Position numbers and translations under genes: made by a program
Source of the DNA: Flavobacteriaceae bacterium
GTDB taxonomy: Bacteria; Bacteroidota; Bacteroidia; Flavobacteriales; Flavobacteriaceae
DNA length: 36,063 nt
Assembly: GCA_947371275.1 (NCBI GenBank)
Contig: CANBOV010000024.1
Location: 1-36,063 of the forward strand
Direction of reading: 5' to 3'
The notes under the pieces: model-generated
The model's database searches: none
Told to the model about the DNA's origin: nothing
Seen by the model: the letters and a program-made list of their open reading frames with translations, nothing else
Shown: in pieces, positions 25,242 to 34,384 of the stretch
Numbering within the stretch: the stretch's first letter is position 1
How the letters are laid out: every line of letters begins with the position of its first letter

Positions 25242-26350
25242 ATTGGCTTGCCATGGGTTTTTCTAATAAGTACAGGCAACATACTTGGAAAAACAAAAAG
25301 CAACTGCAATATAACAGAAGCTAGTTTTTTATTTTGCAAGAAATAGCCAAGTACCCTTCCGGTCCTCAAACGCGATTTGAAATTGTAATTCCAATTTTTT
25401 GTATAATTCTTTTCCATTTGTTCCCTTGACACTTGGTGTTCTAAAAAAGAAATTAGCGCTTCACTAGCCAACTTAGCACTGTGAATTGCTATTGCCATAC
25501 CGTTTCCACACAAAGGATGAATTAAACCTGCTGTATCTCCTATCATCAACATATTGTTTTCAATTGTTGTTTTGGAATCAAATGAGATTTGACTAATCAC
25601 GAATGGTTTATCAAATTGCATTAGCGCCTTGTCGAATACTGCTTTTAAATTGGGGTTTTGACTCACAACCTTAGTTTGATATTCTTGTAAGTCTTTATGT
25701 TCTTTAAACGTCTCATAATTCCCCAAATAACAGATATTGACTAAATTGTTTTCAACTTTGGAAACACCGCAATACCCTCCTTTAAAATGATGCAATCCTA
25801 CTAAATCATCGGGGAAATCAAGCTGATAATGCGCTTTAACCCCTAACCAATGCGAAGGCTCTTCTATGAATTCTCTGTTCAATTTAACATCTAGATTGGA
25901 GCGCTTTCCATAGGCTCCTAGCGCCGTTTTGCCAATGTAAACCGACTTCTGAGTGGTGATGGTAAATAGATCGTCATCATAAAAAACATCAATCACTTTT
26001 TCATGTTGTACTTTCCCACCGCGCTTTATTACTTCATTATATAAATAATAATCCAAAGTATATCGGCTTACTCCAAATCCGCCTAAAGGCAAAGTAGTCG
26101 TAATTGTTTTTCCAGAAACCAATGAAAAGGAAAGTTGGTTGATATGTGTAGGATGAAGTAGGTCTATGTACAAATCGAGTGTTTTTAAGTAAGGTATAAC
26201 TTCATTGGAAATGTATTCTCCACAAACTTTGTGTTTAGGGAATTCATTTTTTTCAAAAACAGTGACGGTATACCCTTGCTTCAATAAATGAAGGGCAGCT
26301 GTTAATCCAGCTAAACCACCGCCTAATATTAGGACATCCGAATTTTTCAT
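25238..26350 (-). CDS. FAD-dependent oxidoreductase (geranylgeranyl reductase / aromatic hydroxylase group)
   Basis: A flavoprotein of 370 aa counted from the ATG at 26350 (MKNSDVLILGGGLAGL); a start 6 codons further upstream is possible but leaves an odd extension. Motifs are the N-terminal dinucleotide fold GGGLAG (about 10-15), FPKHKVCGEY typical of the geranylgeranyl reductase-like group, and the second FAD motif GDTAGLIHPLCGNGMA. It is the first gene of the biosynthetic operon and overlaps the methyltransferase by 4 bp. By analogy with SrsC, a flavin hydroxylase turning alkylresorcinol into a quinone, I infer ring oxidation of the polyketide lipid. Reduction of an isoprenoid or polyene double bond is the main alternative. 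Confidence 0.85.
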   Translation of the reverse strand: MKNSDVLILGGGLAGLTAALHLLKQGYTVTVFEKNEFPKHKVCGEYISNEVIPYLKTLDLYIDLLHPTHINQLSFSLVSGKTITTTLPLGGFGVSRYTLDYYLYNEVIKRGGKVQHEKVIDVFYDDDLFTITTQKSVYIGKTALGAYGKRSNLDVKLNREFIEEPSHWLGVKAHYQLDFPDDLVGLHHFKGGYCGVSKVENNLVNICYLGNYETFKEHKDLQEYQTKVVSQNPNLKAVFDKALMQFDKPFVISQISFDSKTTIENNMLMIGDTAGLIHPLCGNGMAIAIHSAKLASEALISFLEHQVSREQMEKNYTKNWNYNFKSRLRTGRVLGYFLQNKKLASVILQLLFVFPSMLPVLIRKTHGKPI

Positions 26351-26638
26351 AGCAAGTAAATTTAACAAAACGGATTTAGAAACTGTTATATAATTCTTTA
26401 AAAATAGAAGTTTTTATTTTTAGTACTAATTCAATAAAAAAGAACCAACATCCCTTTAAATAACTGACTTATTTTAATTGCTTCTCTATCAACCTCATCA
26501 CTTTTTATAAGGCAAAATAAGTTTTAAATTAAAGCACTTATAAAAATAAACAATTCTGAATATTGAGCCCATTAATTTTAATTTCTGCTAAATAAATACC
26601 AAAAAAATAGCTTTAATTTGTAGTAAACAATCAATACC
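26351..26638. other. Divergent intergenic region between biosynthetic and catabolic operons
   Basis: 288 bp, very AT-rich, no gene seen. It must hold the promoters for the leftward PKS operon and the rightward flavin reductase gene. TAGCTTTA at 26609-26616 is one base off the TAnnTTTG -7 consensus for the plus-strand gene, without a clear -33 partner. A 10-bp inverted repeat, TTTTTATAAG (26502-26511) and CTTATAAAAA (26537-26546), has a 25-bp spacer; in such AT-rich DNA it may be chance. No convincing minus-strand promoter was found by eye. Confidence 0.4.
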
Positions 26639-27244
26639 ATGCAATTTGATCCAAATGAATTAGAGCATACCGCTGTCTACAAACTGCTCACTGGTTCTAT
26701 TATACCAAGACCTATAGGTTGGATTTCCAGCATAAGCGCAAATGGTATCTCAAATTTAGCGCCGTTCTCCTACTTTAATGCAGTTGGTGACGACCCACCA
26801 CACGTGATGTTTGCTATAGGAAGCAGTAATAATTCCAATAAAGATACCCTTAACAATGTATTGGCTACCAAACAATTTGTAGTGAATATGGTCACGGAAG
26901 ACCTTGCAGATCAAATGAATACTACGGCTCAGGCGGTTCCTCCCGAAGTCAATGAATTTGAATTGGCAAAACTCACTCCATTAGCATCAATAAAGGTAAA
27001 ACCGTTTCGAGTAGCTGAAAGCCCTATAACTTTTGAATGCGAACTAGTGCACCACTATTTCTTAGAGGATCACAAGCAGGGAGGCGCTTGTGTTATCATT
27101 GGTCGAATTGTAATGATGCACTTTGACGAGGCTGTTTTATTAGATAATTACAAAATAAATTTGGACACCTACAAGCCTATTGCAAGATTGGCAGGGTCTC
27201 AATATGCTAAAATGGGAGAATTATTTTCTGTGAAAAGGAAGTAG
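26639..27244 (+). CDS. Flavin reductase-like FMN-binding protein
   Basis: A 201-aa split-barrel flavoprotein of the flavin reductase/DIM6-NTAB group. Typical segments are GSIIPRPIGWISSISANG near the N-terminus, LAPFSYFNAVGDDPPHVMFAIG (FMN-binding loop), KDTLNNVLATKQFVVNM and the late HYFLEDHKQGGACVIIGRIV. Such proteins supply reduced flavin to monooxygenases or act on flavin-bound substrates. It is 132 bp upstream of the fused aromatic-CoA monooxygenase on the same strand. That enzyme carries its own FAD domain, so strict dependence on this partner is not certain. It may serve another oxygenase or an alternative hydroxylation. It is first in the catabolic block. Confidence 0.83.
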   Translation: MQFDPNELEHTAVYKLLTGSIIPRPIGWISSISANGISNLAPFSYFNAVGDDPPHVMFAIGSSNNSNKDTLNNVLATKQFVVNMVTEDLADQMNTTAQAVPPEVNEFELAKLTPLASIKVKPFRVAESPITFECELVHHYFLEDHKQGGACVIIGRIVMMHFDEAVLLDNYKINLDTYKPIARLAGSQYAKMGELFSVKRK

Positions 27245-27376
27245 ATTAAATCCCAAAAAACAAATACATTTAAACCATTATTTAGGTGAATGTTTTATTA
27301 AAAACAAATTACAATTTTATTACGTTGGATAAGACATACTCTTGAGTGTTTTAATCCTTTAAAAGAAGCATACAAA

Positions 27377-29668
27377 ATGAAAATAGCAGTTATAGGTGGA
27401 GGACCAGGCGGACTTTACTTTTCAATACTTACCAAAAAAGCAATGCCTGATTGTCAGATTGATGTATACGAACGAAACAAACCTGATGATAGTTTTGGTT
27501 TTGGGGTCGTATTCTCAGACGAGACCTTAGGGGAGTTCTTAAAACGCGATATGCAGTCTTATGAGTTGATTAGGAGTCAATTTGCCTATTGGGATGATAT
27601 TATAGTGGCTCGTGATGGAGAATCTGTTAGCATTGCAGGAAATGGATTCTGTGGGTGCTCTCGCAAAACCTTACTTAAATTATTACACCAACGCTGCACT
27701 GAAGAAGGAGTTAACCTTCATTTCGAACAAAACATAGACGATATCAGCAAGTACCATGACGCCGATATTATTTTGGCTTCAGACGGTATCGGAAGCGGTA
27801 TTAGAACGCAATATGAAAAAGAATTTGGAACAACCATTACCTTAAAGAAAAACCGTTTTGTTTGGCTAGGATCTACTAAGCCACTAGATGCGTTTACGTA
27901 TTTCTTTAGAACAACGGCCCATGGCACTATAGTGGCACATTCGTACCAATATGAGGACGGAATGAGTACTTGGATATTTGAGTGTAGCGATGAAACCTGG
28001 CACAAGCATGGTTTTGAAGTCACTAATGAAGCAAATACCATCCAGAAATTGACCTACATCTTTCAGGAGGAATTAGACGGGCACCCTCTCATCTCTAATA
28101 AATCCCATTGGAGACAGTTTCCGCATGTTACTAATACCAATTGGCACCATAATAACATCGTGCTTTTGGGTGATGCCAAAGCTACTGCCCACTACTCAAT
28201 CGGTTCTGGAACCAAATTGGCAATGGATTGCGCTATTGGTTTATCAGATGCCGTAATCGCAAATCCTAAGGATGTGCATGCCGCTTTTGCTCAATACGAC
28301 AAAACCCGTCGGAATCCTGTCGAAATGATTCAATATGCTGCTTTAGTTTCTTTGGACTGGTTTGAAAATATGGACCGCAATAACCAACATCCCTTTTATC
28401 AGTTTGCCTTTGGCTGCATGACTCGTTCTAAAAAAGTCACCTATGAGAATTTGAGGTTACGTGATGCGTCATTTACCGATAAAGTGCTCACTGAATTTAA
28501 CACACTACGAAACACCACAAGCAAAACTACTCCTGCCGCGTTTACTTCATACCAACTTAGAGAGCTTGTTTTACCCAACCGTATAGCCATGTCTTCTATG
28601 GGACAATATTCTGCCACCAATGGATTAGTTAACGATTGGCATAAAGTTCATTATGGAAGTCGGGCTACTGGTGGTGTTGGATTAATCATAACTGAAATGA
28701 CCGCAGTAACAGAAACCGGACGCATTACGTTAGGTTGCGCCGGCATTTATACGGAAGAACAAGTTACACGATGGAAATCAATAACTGATTTTATCCATCA
28801 ACATACCGCTACTAAGATTGGGATCCAATTAGGACATTCTGGTCGAAAAGGGGCTAGTAAAATTCCCTGGGAGTCTACTTTTAACGGGAACCCTTGGGAG
28901 TTGCTTTCAGCTTCTGCTATAGCTTTTTCAGAAAACAGTACCTTGCCTATAGCTATGACTGCAACTGATATGGATGACGTAACTGCGCAATTTGTTACAG
29001 CTACACAAAATGCTGAGAAGGCCGGGTTTGACATGATCGAACTCCAAGCCCACCATGGCTTTTTGTTGGCTTCATTCCTTTCGCCGCTGACCAACACTAG
29101 ATCGGATGAATTTGGCGGTTCTATTGAAAATCGCATGAAGTTCCCTTTACGTGTATTTACGGAAATGAGAGCTGCTTTCCCTGAAGAAAAACCAATGTCG
29201 GTTAGACTATCCGCTACCGATTGGGCCGAAGGTGGAATTACTGAAGAGGACGTATTGTTAATAGCAACCGCTTTCCAAAAAGCAGGGGCCGACATCATCA
29301 ACGTATCAACAGCTAATACAGTAGTAGATCAAAAACCACAAACGGGTAGAATGTGGCAAACTCCTTTTGCTGATGCCATTCGCAATACAGTTCATGTGCC
29401 AACTATTACAGCAGGTTACATTCAGGATATCGACCAAATAAATACCATTCTTTTAAATGGAAGAGCTGATTTGATTGCACTAGGCCGACCACTGTTGGCA
29501 GATGCCAACTTTGTCCGTCATGCACAGGCATACGAACAGTTAGAAACTTTAGATATTCCAAATCAATACAAGTCTGGTAGTTCTCATTTATACCCTTTAA
29601 AAGCAGCCGAAAGAAAACAATTGGAGGGCATGAAAAAAGCATTGAAACCTAAAAGCAATAAAAAATAA
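27377..29668 (+). CDS. Fused aromatic-CoA monooxygenase/oxidoreductase (2-aminobenzoyl-CoA or salicylyl-CoA 5-hydroxylase type)
   Basis: A 763-aa cytoplasmic two-domain flavoprotein. Residues 1-375 form a class A FAD monooxygenase: IGGGPGGLYFSIL at the N-terminus and GDAKATAHYSIGSGTKLAMD near 258. Residues about 388-740 form an Old Yellow Enzyme (OYE) domain: ELVLPNRIAMSSMGQYSA, HSGRKGAS, SPLTNTRSDEFGGSIENR. This fusion is known from Azoarcus 2-aminobenzoyl-CoA monooxygenase/reductase and from proteins named salicylyl-CoA 5-hydroxylase. The following gene encodes a matching aryl-CoA ligase 9 bp away. Where OYE-type enzymes have the substrate-binding His pair (HxxH before GYL), this protein reads ELQAHHGFLL, so the first His is Gln557 and only His560 remains. 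The reductase half may therefore be altered. Whether the ring substrate is amino- or hydroxybenzoyl-CoA is unresolved. Confidence 0.88.
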   Translation: MKIAVIGGGPGGLYFSILTKKAMPDCQIDVYERNKPDDSFGFGVVFSDETLGEFLKRDMQSYELIRSQFAYWDDIIVARDGESVSIAGNGFCGCSRKTLLKLLHQRCTEEGVNLHFEQNIDDISKYHDADIILASDGIGSGIRTQYEKEFGTTITLKKNRFVWLGSTKPLDAFTYFFRTTAHGTIVAHSYQYEDGMSTWIFECSDETWHKHGFEVTNEANTIQKLTYIFQEELDGHPLISNKSHWRQFPHVTNTNWHHNNIVLLGDAKATAHYSIGSGTKLAMDCAIGLSDAVIANPKDVHAAFAQYDKTRRNPVEMIQYAALVSLDWFENMDRNNQHPFYQFAFGCMTRSKKVTYENLRLRDASFTDKVLTEFNTLRNTTSKTTPAAFTSYQLRELVLPNRIAMSSMGQYSATNGLVNDWHKVHYGSRATGGVGLIITEMTAVTETGRITLGCAGIYTEEQVTRWKSITDFIHQHTATKIGIQLGHSGRKGASKIPWESTFNGNPWELLSASAIAFSENSTLPIAMTATDMDDVTAQFVTATQNAEKAGFDMIELQAHHGFLLASFLSPLTNTRSDEFGGSIENRMKFPLRVFTEMRAAFPEEKPMSVRLSATDWAEGGITEEDVLLIATAFQKAGADIINVSTANTVVDQKPQTGRMWQTPFADAIRNTVHVPTITAGYIQDIDQINTILLNGRADLIALGRPLLADANFVRHAQAYEQLETLDIPNQYKSGSSHLYPLKAAERKQLEGMKKALKPKSNKK

Positions 29669-29676
29669 GTACCAAA

Positions 29677-31269
29677 ATGAAGCATTACGAGGATAATTTT
29701 GCACACCATAACTTGCCAAGCGCCGACTTGCAAGCCGATTATCTTTTCTTAGACTTACCCCAATTTAATCGTTCCGAAATGCTGAATTGTGTGGACCGCC
29801 TTTTGGACCAACACATTAGAGACGGTCATGGAGAAGCGGATTGTCTGCACACATTTGAAACCACTTGGACTTATCAAGATTTATTTGACAAAGCTAATCA
29901 AATTGCCCATGTACTGGTAGAAGATCTCGGCTTGCAATCTGGGAATAGAGTATTGATTCGTTCTGCGAACAACCCTATGATGGTAGCTTGTTGGTTTGCC
30001 GTTTTAAAAGCCGGCGGCATCGTAGTCGCTACTATGCCTTTACTTCGTGCTAAAGAACTGACCACCATCATTGAGTGTGCCGAAATTTCACACGCCTTTT
30101 GCGACAGTGATTTGGCTGACGAAATGCACTTTGTCAAATCGGATTTCTTAAAAAATGTTTGTTTTTACAATAATGCCCCTTTAGAAACACTAATGGCAAG
30201 CAAACCCAAAACGTTTACTAATTACCATAGTAAAGCAGACAGCATAGCCTTAATTGGCTTTACCTCAGGCACGACTGGCTTACCTAAAATGACGTCTCAT
30301 TACCATAAAGACATACTAAACATTTGTGAAGCGTTTCCCAACTACTCTTTACAGCCTACCCCCCAAGATATCTTTACCGGTAGTCCGCCCCTTGGCTTTA
30401 CCTTCGGACTAGGAGGCTTAGCACTATTTCCCCTTTATTTTGGTGCCTCCACATTCTTAATTGAAAAACCCAGCCCTGATCTGTTACTTCAAGCGATACA
30501 AGATCACAAGATAACCATCTGTTTTACAGCACCTACCGCTTGGCGCGTAATCACAACCAAAGTAAAAGAATTCGATATAAGAAGTCTTAGAAAATGCGTC
30601 TCTGCCGGTGAAACACTGCCCTTGAAAGTATGGCAAGATTGGTATGATGCCACGGGATTGAAGATCATTGACGGTATTGGGGCTACCGAAATGCTTCACA
30701 TCTTTGTTTCTTCTAATACCGACAATATGAAACCCGGAGCCACCGGTGTTGCTATTACGGGTTACGAAGCCAAAATCATTGATGCTACAGGAAACCAACT
30801 TCCTACCAACGAACCTGGTAGATTAGCCGTACGCGGAATAACAGGCTGTAAATATTTAAACCGCCCCGACAAACAAAAAGAGTACGTAGAAAAGGGATGG
30901 AACATCACAGGAGATATCTTCAAACAAGATGAAGATGGCTATTTTTGGTTTGTCGCCCGAGGTGATGATATGATCATTTCCTCTGGTTACAACATCGGAG
31001 CTGTCGAAGTCGAAAGTGTTTTATTGACCCATGAAGAAATCTTGGAATGTGCCGTTGTTGGATTGCCCGATGAGGAACGAGGCATGCTCGTTTGTGCCCA
31101 TATCGTACTTAAAGACCACAGTAAAGCAACTGATAACTTGAAGAATCACATCCAACACTGGTTCAAAGAGGTCGCTGCTCCTTATAAATACCCCAGAGTA
31201 ATCTATTTTACTGAGGCCTTGCCCAAAACAGAGACTGGAAAAATACAACGTTTTAAATTGAAATCATGA
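29677..31269 (+). CDS. 2-aminobenzoate (anthranilate)/salicylate-CoA ligase
   Basis: A 530-aa AMP-forming ligase of the benzoate-CoA ligase branch. It shows the N-terminal NCVDRLLDQHIRDGHG region, NRVLIRSANNPMMVACWFAVLKAG, the P-loop GFTSGTTGLPK (about 194-204), IGATEMLHIF, the hinge ISSGYNIGAVEVE and the C-terminal PKTETGKIQRFKL with the catalytic Lys. These segments fit the 2-aminobenzoate-CoA ligase group of aerobic CoA-dependent aromatic pathways. It would activate anthranilate, or possibly salicylate or another ortho-substituted benzoate, for the monooxygenase encoded just upstream. It overlaps the next gene by 4 bp (ATGA), so the set is one transcript. The start is 9 bp after the monooxygenase stop. 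Confidence 0.87.
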   Translation: MKHYEDNFAHHNLPSADLQADYLFLDLPQFNRSEMLNCVDRLLDQHIRDGHGEADCLHTFETTWTYQDLFDKANQIAHVLVEDLGLQSGNRVLIRSANNPMMVACWFAVLKAGGIVVATMPLLRAKELTTIIECAEISHAFCDSDLADEMHFVKSDFLKNVCFYNNAPLETLMASKPKTFTNYHSKADSIALIGFTSGTTGLPKMTSHYHKDILNICEAFPNYSLQPTPQDIFTGSPPLGFTFGLGGLALFPLYFGASTFLIEKPSPDLLLQAIQDHKITICFTAPTAWRVITTKVKEFDIRSLRKCVSAGETLPLKVWQDWYDATGLKIIDGIGATEMLHIFVSSNTDNMKPGATGVAITGYEAKIIDATGNQLPTNEPGRLAVRGITGCKYLNRPDKQKEYVEKGWNITGDIFKQDEDGYFWFVARGDDMIISSGYNIGAVEVESVLLTHEEILECAVVGLPDEERGMLVCAHIVLKDHSKATDNLKNHIQHWFKEVAAPYKYPRVIYFTEALPKTETGKIQRFKLKS

Positions 31270-32846
31270 GAAAAGCTTTTTTGATATTTGCCTTAACCTC
31301 GCTTTCCATTATCGGAATCCTAACTTACGTTAATTGGAAGTTTAGTTTTTTAGCATTGATCTTCATTCCGCTAATTCTTATGGGATTCTACGACATGTAT
31401 CAATCGAAACATACCATAAGAAGAAACTTTCCTTTACTAGGACGATTGCGTTACCTCTTAGAATCCCTCGGACCCGAAATGCGTCAGTATTTTATTGAAA
31501 CGGATACAGAAGGTAGACCTTTCAACCGACTGCAAAGAAGTTTGGTCTACGAACGCAGTAAAAAAGCCATTGACTCCCAACCTTTCGGTACGCAATTAAA
31601 TGTTTATGAAGAAGGATACGAATGGATCAACCACAGCATCAGAGCCATTCCGTTTTCTCAAATTGATGAAAAACCTAGAGTAACTATAGGATCCTCACAA
31701 TGCACGAAACCCTATGCAGCCAGTTTATTCAATATTAGCGCTATGAGTTTTGGCGCACTAAGTAAGAATGCCATTCTAGCACTAAACCAAGGGGCTAAAC
31801 AAGGTAGTTTTTACCACAATACCGGAGAAGGGGGCTTGTCTCCCTATCATTTACAAGGGGGTGACGTAGTATGGAACTTAGGAACCGGCTACTTTAGTTG
31901 TCGAACAGATGACGGTAAATTTTCCTATGAAGAATATGCAAATAGAGCTTCGTTAGACGCCGTTAAAATGATTGAAATTAAGTTCTCTCAAGGTGCCAAA
32001 CCCGGACACGGCGGTATTTTGCCCAAAGAGAAAGTAACGGATGAAATTGCAGCGATTCGTTTGGTCTCAAAAGGCCACGACATTGTCTCTCCTCCTGCCC
32101 ATACTGCCTTTACAACACCTTTAGAATTAATGGATTTTGTCACCCTACTAAGAAAAGGCTCAGGGGGCAAACCCATCGGAATGAAAATCTGTATCGGAAA
32201 TAAGTCCGAATTTTTATCGATTTGTAAAGCTATGGTGGAAACCAAAACGTATTTGGATTTTGTAACCGTCGACGGTGGTGAAGGTGGCACTGGTGCAGCA
32301 CCTCAAGAATACTCAGACCACGTAGGTATGCCATTGCGCGAAGCATTAGCTTTTGTATATGACGCCTTAAGTGGATTCGGACTCAAAGACCAAATCAAAA
32401 TAATAGCCAGTGGAAAGGTCATTACAGGATTTGATATTGTCAAAAACCTCTCGATCGGAGCTGACTTATGCAACTCCGCCCGCGGCATGATGTTTGCCCT
32501 AGGCTGCATTCAAGCGCTAGAATGTCATGCCAATACCTGTCCAACCGGAGTCGCAACACAAGACGACCAACTCATGAAAGGCCTAGTACCCGAAGAGAAG
32601 AGTATTCGTGTAGCCCGCTTCCAAAAAGAAACGGTAAAAAGTGCGATGGATTTAATGGCCTCTGCAGGACTAGAACATCCTAATAAGGTAACACGTGATG
32701 TGGTTAGCACGCGAGTGACTAGAAATAAGACCGAAACCTTTGCACAACTATTTCCAGAATTAGAACCTGGTTGCCTGCTAATGGAAAGCACAGTTCCTCA
32801 AGATTTTTTGTACTTTTGGAAGAAAGCTAGTGCTACTAATTTCTAA
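31266..32846 (+). CDS. Membrane-anchored FMN-binding glutamate synthase-like protein
   Basis: A 526-aa protein with two N-terminal membrane helices (about residues 4-20 and 25-43) and a glutamate-synthase FMN domain. Matching segments are SAMSFGALSKNAILALNQGA, NTGEGGLSPYH, KPGHGGILPKEKV, TVDGGEGGTGAAP and the Cys cluster CIQALECHANTCPTG, which ligates a [3Fe-4S] centre in GltB. The glutaminase domain and beta-helix of GltB are missing, as in the family of short archaeal-type or stand-alone GltB-like proteins. The gene overlaps the ligase by 4 bp inside a catabolic operon. If the substrate is anthranilate, handling of released ammonia or of an imino intermediate is conceivable, but no function is established. 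It could also be an amine dehydrogenase-like redox enzyme. Confidence 0.82.
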   Translation: MRKAFLIFALTSLSIIGILTYVNWKFSFLALIFIPLILMGFYDMYQSKHTIRRNFPLLGRLRYLLESLGPEMRQYFIETDTEGRPFNRLQRSLVYERSKKAIDSQPFGTQLNVYEEGYEWINHSIRAIPFSQIDEKPRVTIGSSQCTKPYAASLFNISAMSFGALSKNAILALNQGAKQGSFYHNTGEGGLSPYHLQGGDVVWNLGTGYFSCRTDDGKFSYEEYANRASLDAVKMIEIKFSQGAKPGHGGILPKEKVTDEIAAIRLVSKGHDIVSPPAHTAFTTPLELMDFVTLLRKGSGGKPIGMKICIGNKSEFLSICKAMVETKTYLDFVTVDGGEGGTGAAPQEYSDHVGMPLREALAFVYDALSGFGLKDQIKIIASGKVITGFDIVKNLSIGADLCNSARGMMFALGCIQALECHANTCPTGVATQDDQLMKGLVPEEKSIRVARFQKETVKSAMDLMASAGLEHPNKVTRDVVSTRVTRNKTETFAQLFPELEPGCLLMESTVPQDFLYFWKKASATNF

Positions 32847-32856
32847 TTTAGCAAGT

Positions 32857-34383
32857 ATGAAAAATTTCCTGTTTTATTTCTTTACAGTAGCTTGTTGGAG
32901 TCAGGCGCCAACTATAGAATGGTCTGCAAGCATCGGAGGTCTAGCCTACGATGATTTGAGTTGCATCATTCAAACGACACATAACAATGACTATGTCGTG
33001 ATTGGCTCTACTAATTCTATAGATGGAGACATCATAAGTTACCACGGTGCTTCGGATGTTTTTATGGCCAAAATAAGTACTACTGGAGCCTTGCTTTGGA
33101 CTAAAACCTTTGGAGGGACAGGGACCGATATAGGGAAAAGTATTTGCGAAACCCCAGATGGCGGGTTTATTCTTTGCGGCTCTACCACTTCAACCGACAG
33201 TGACATTACATTTAACCACGGATATTATGATGCTTGGGTTCTAAAATTAAACGCAAATGGCGACATTGAATGGCAAAAAACATATGGAGGAACAGCACAG
33301 GACGAATCCTATGCTATAAAACCAACTCCTGATGGCGGCTACATTGTTGGTGGTATTACACGGTCTTTAAATGGTGATGTCACTAGCAACAACGGTGAAT
33401 CTGATTATTGGGTGATTAAAATAGATTCAGTAGGTACTATAGCATGGCAAAAAAATTATGGAGGCAGTAATCTTGATGTGTTAAGCACTATTGAGCCAAC
33501 TACGGATGGTGGCTATATAATCAGTGGCAATACTTTTTCTACTAACGGTGATGTTATTGGTAATCATGGTGGTTCTGATTACTGGTTGTTAAAAATAAAT
33601 AGTAACGGTGCAATAGAATGGCAAAAGACCTTGGGAGGCTCTGGTTATGAATTCTGTGGTGCTATTAAACAAACCAATGATGGAGGTTTTATAGTAACAG
33701 GTTCAACACCCTCGGTAGATGGCGAAGTAACAATTTCCTACGGACAAGGAGATTTTTGGGTTGTAAAATTAGATTCATTAGGCACATTAGAATGGCAGAA
33801 ATCTTATGGAGGAACAGCCCAAGACAGTTCCTATGACATCCACCAAACGATTGAAGGTGGGTACATAATCGCCGGATTATCGTATTCACATGATATTGAC
33901 TTACTAAATAATATTGGTCTAGCAGACTACTGGGTGCTTAAAATCAACGCCACAGGAGTGCCTCAATGGCAAAATAATTTTGGAGGAAGTAACAATGATT
34001 ACGCCAGTTATATCCAGCAAACCGACGCAAATTGTTTCATTGTAGGTGGCCGAACGTATTCGTCCGATTTTGATGTTTCGAATTATCATGGGAATAGTGA
34101 CATTTTTCTTCTTAAACTAGCACCTGAAAACTTAAGCTTTAGTGCTTCAATTAAAAATAGTTTTTCAATTTATCCCAATCCCACCTCCAACCTTGTGCAC
34201 CTGCACACGTCAAACAACGTGGTACTCGATAGCATTACGGTCACCGATATGGTTGGCAAGGTAGTACTAATGCAAGTAGGAAATACCGAAACGATAAGCA
34301 CCGAAAATCTTTCCGCTGGTGTGTACCTGCTAGAAGCCTCTTCTGGTGGTAAATCGTATAAAATTAAATTCATAAAACAATAA
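32857..34383 (+). CDS. T9SS-exported seven-bladed beta-propeller-like protein
   Basis: A 508-aa secreted protein. I chose the ATG at 32857 (MKNFLFYFFTVACWSQ, a signal peptide with likely cleavage after SQ) over a frame start 27 bp upstream. Seven repeats of about 58 aa follow, each of the form WQKTYGG...D...DGGYIVxGxT...NGD...G.SDYWVxKI, which predicts a seven-bladed propeller. The C-terminal 75 or so residues are a T9SS type A sorting domain: YPNPTSN, ITVTDMVGKVV, LSAGVYLLEA, KFIKQ. It sits 10 bp after the GltB-like gene and 1 bp before the thioesterase gene, so it is embedded in the cytosolic catabolic operon. It may bind a polymer or substrate at the cell surface. No enzymatic motif is seen. 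Confidence 0.88.
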   Translation: MKNFLFYFFTVACWSQAPTIEWSASIGGLAYDDLSCIIQTTHNNDYVVIGSTNSIDGDIISYHGASDVFMAKISTTGALLWTKTFGGTGTDIGKSICETPDGGFILCGSTTSTDSDITFNHGYYDAWVLKLNANGDIEWQKTYGGTAQDESYAIKPTPDGGYIVGGITRSLNGDVTSNNGESDYWVIKIDSVGTIAWQKNYGGSNLDVLSTIEPTTDGGYIISGNTFSTNGDVIGNHGGSDYWLLKINSNGAIEWQKTLGGSGYEFCGAIKQTNDGGFIVTGSTPSVDGEVTISYGQGDFWVVKLDSLGTLEWQKSYGGTAQDSSYDIHQTIEGGYIIAGLSYSHDIDLLNNIGLADYWVLKINATGVPQWQNNFGGSNNDYASYIQQTDANCFIVGGRTYSSDFDVSNYHGNSDIFLLKLAPENLSFSASIKNSFSIYPNPTSNLVHLHTSNNVVLDSITVTDMVGKVVLMQVGNTETISTENLSAGVYLLEASSGGKSYKIKFIKQ

Positions 34384-34384
34384 A

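Noticed and set aside
20961..26350. A flexirubin/dialkylresorcinol (darA/darB) or aryl polyene cluster.
   Set aside because: The aromatic ring-forming enzyme is a clear type III PKS; DarB-type KASIII, DarA and the aryl-initiating lyase/ligase genes are not present in the window.
26502..26546. 10-bp inverted repeat in the divergent intergenic region as a firm operator.
   Set aside because: Arms are almost pure A/T with a 25-bp spacer, easily expected by chance here; kept only as a remark.
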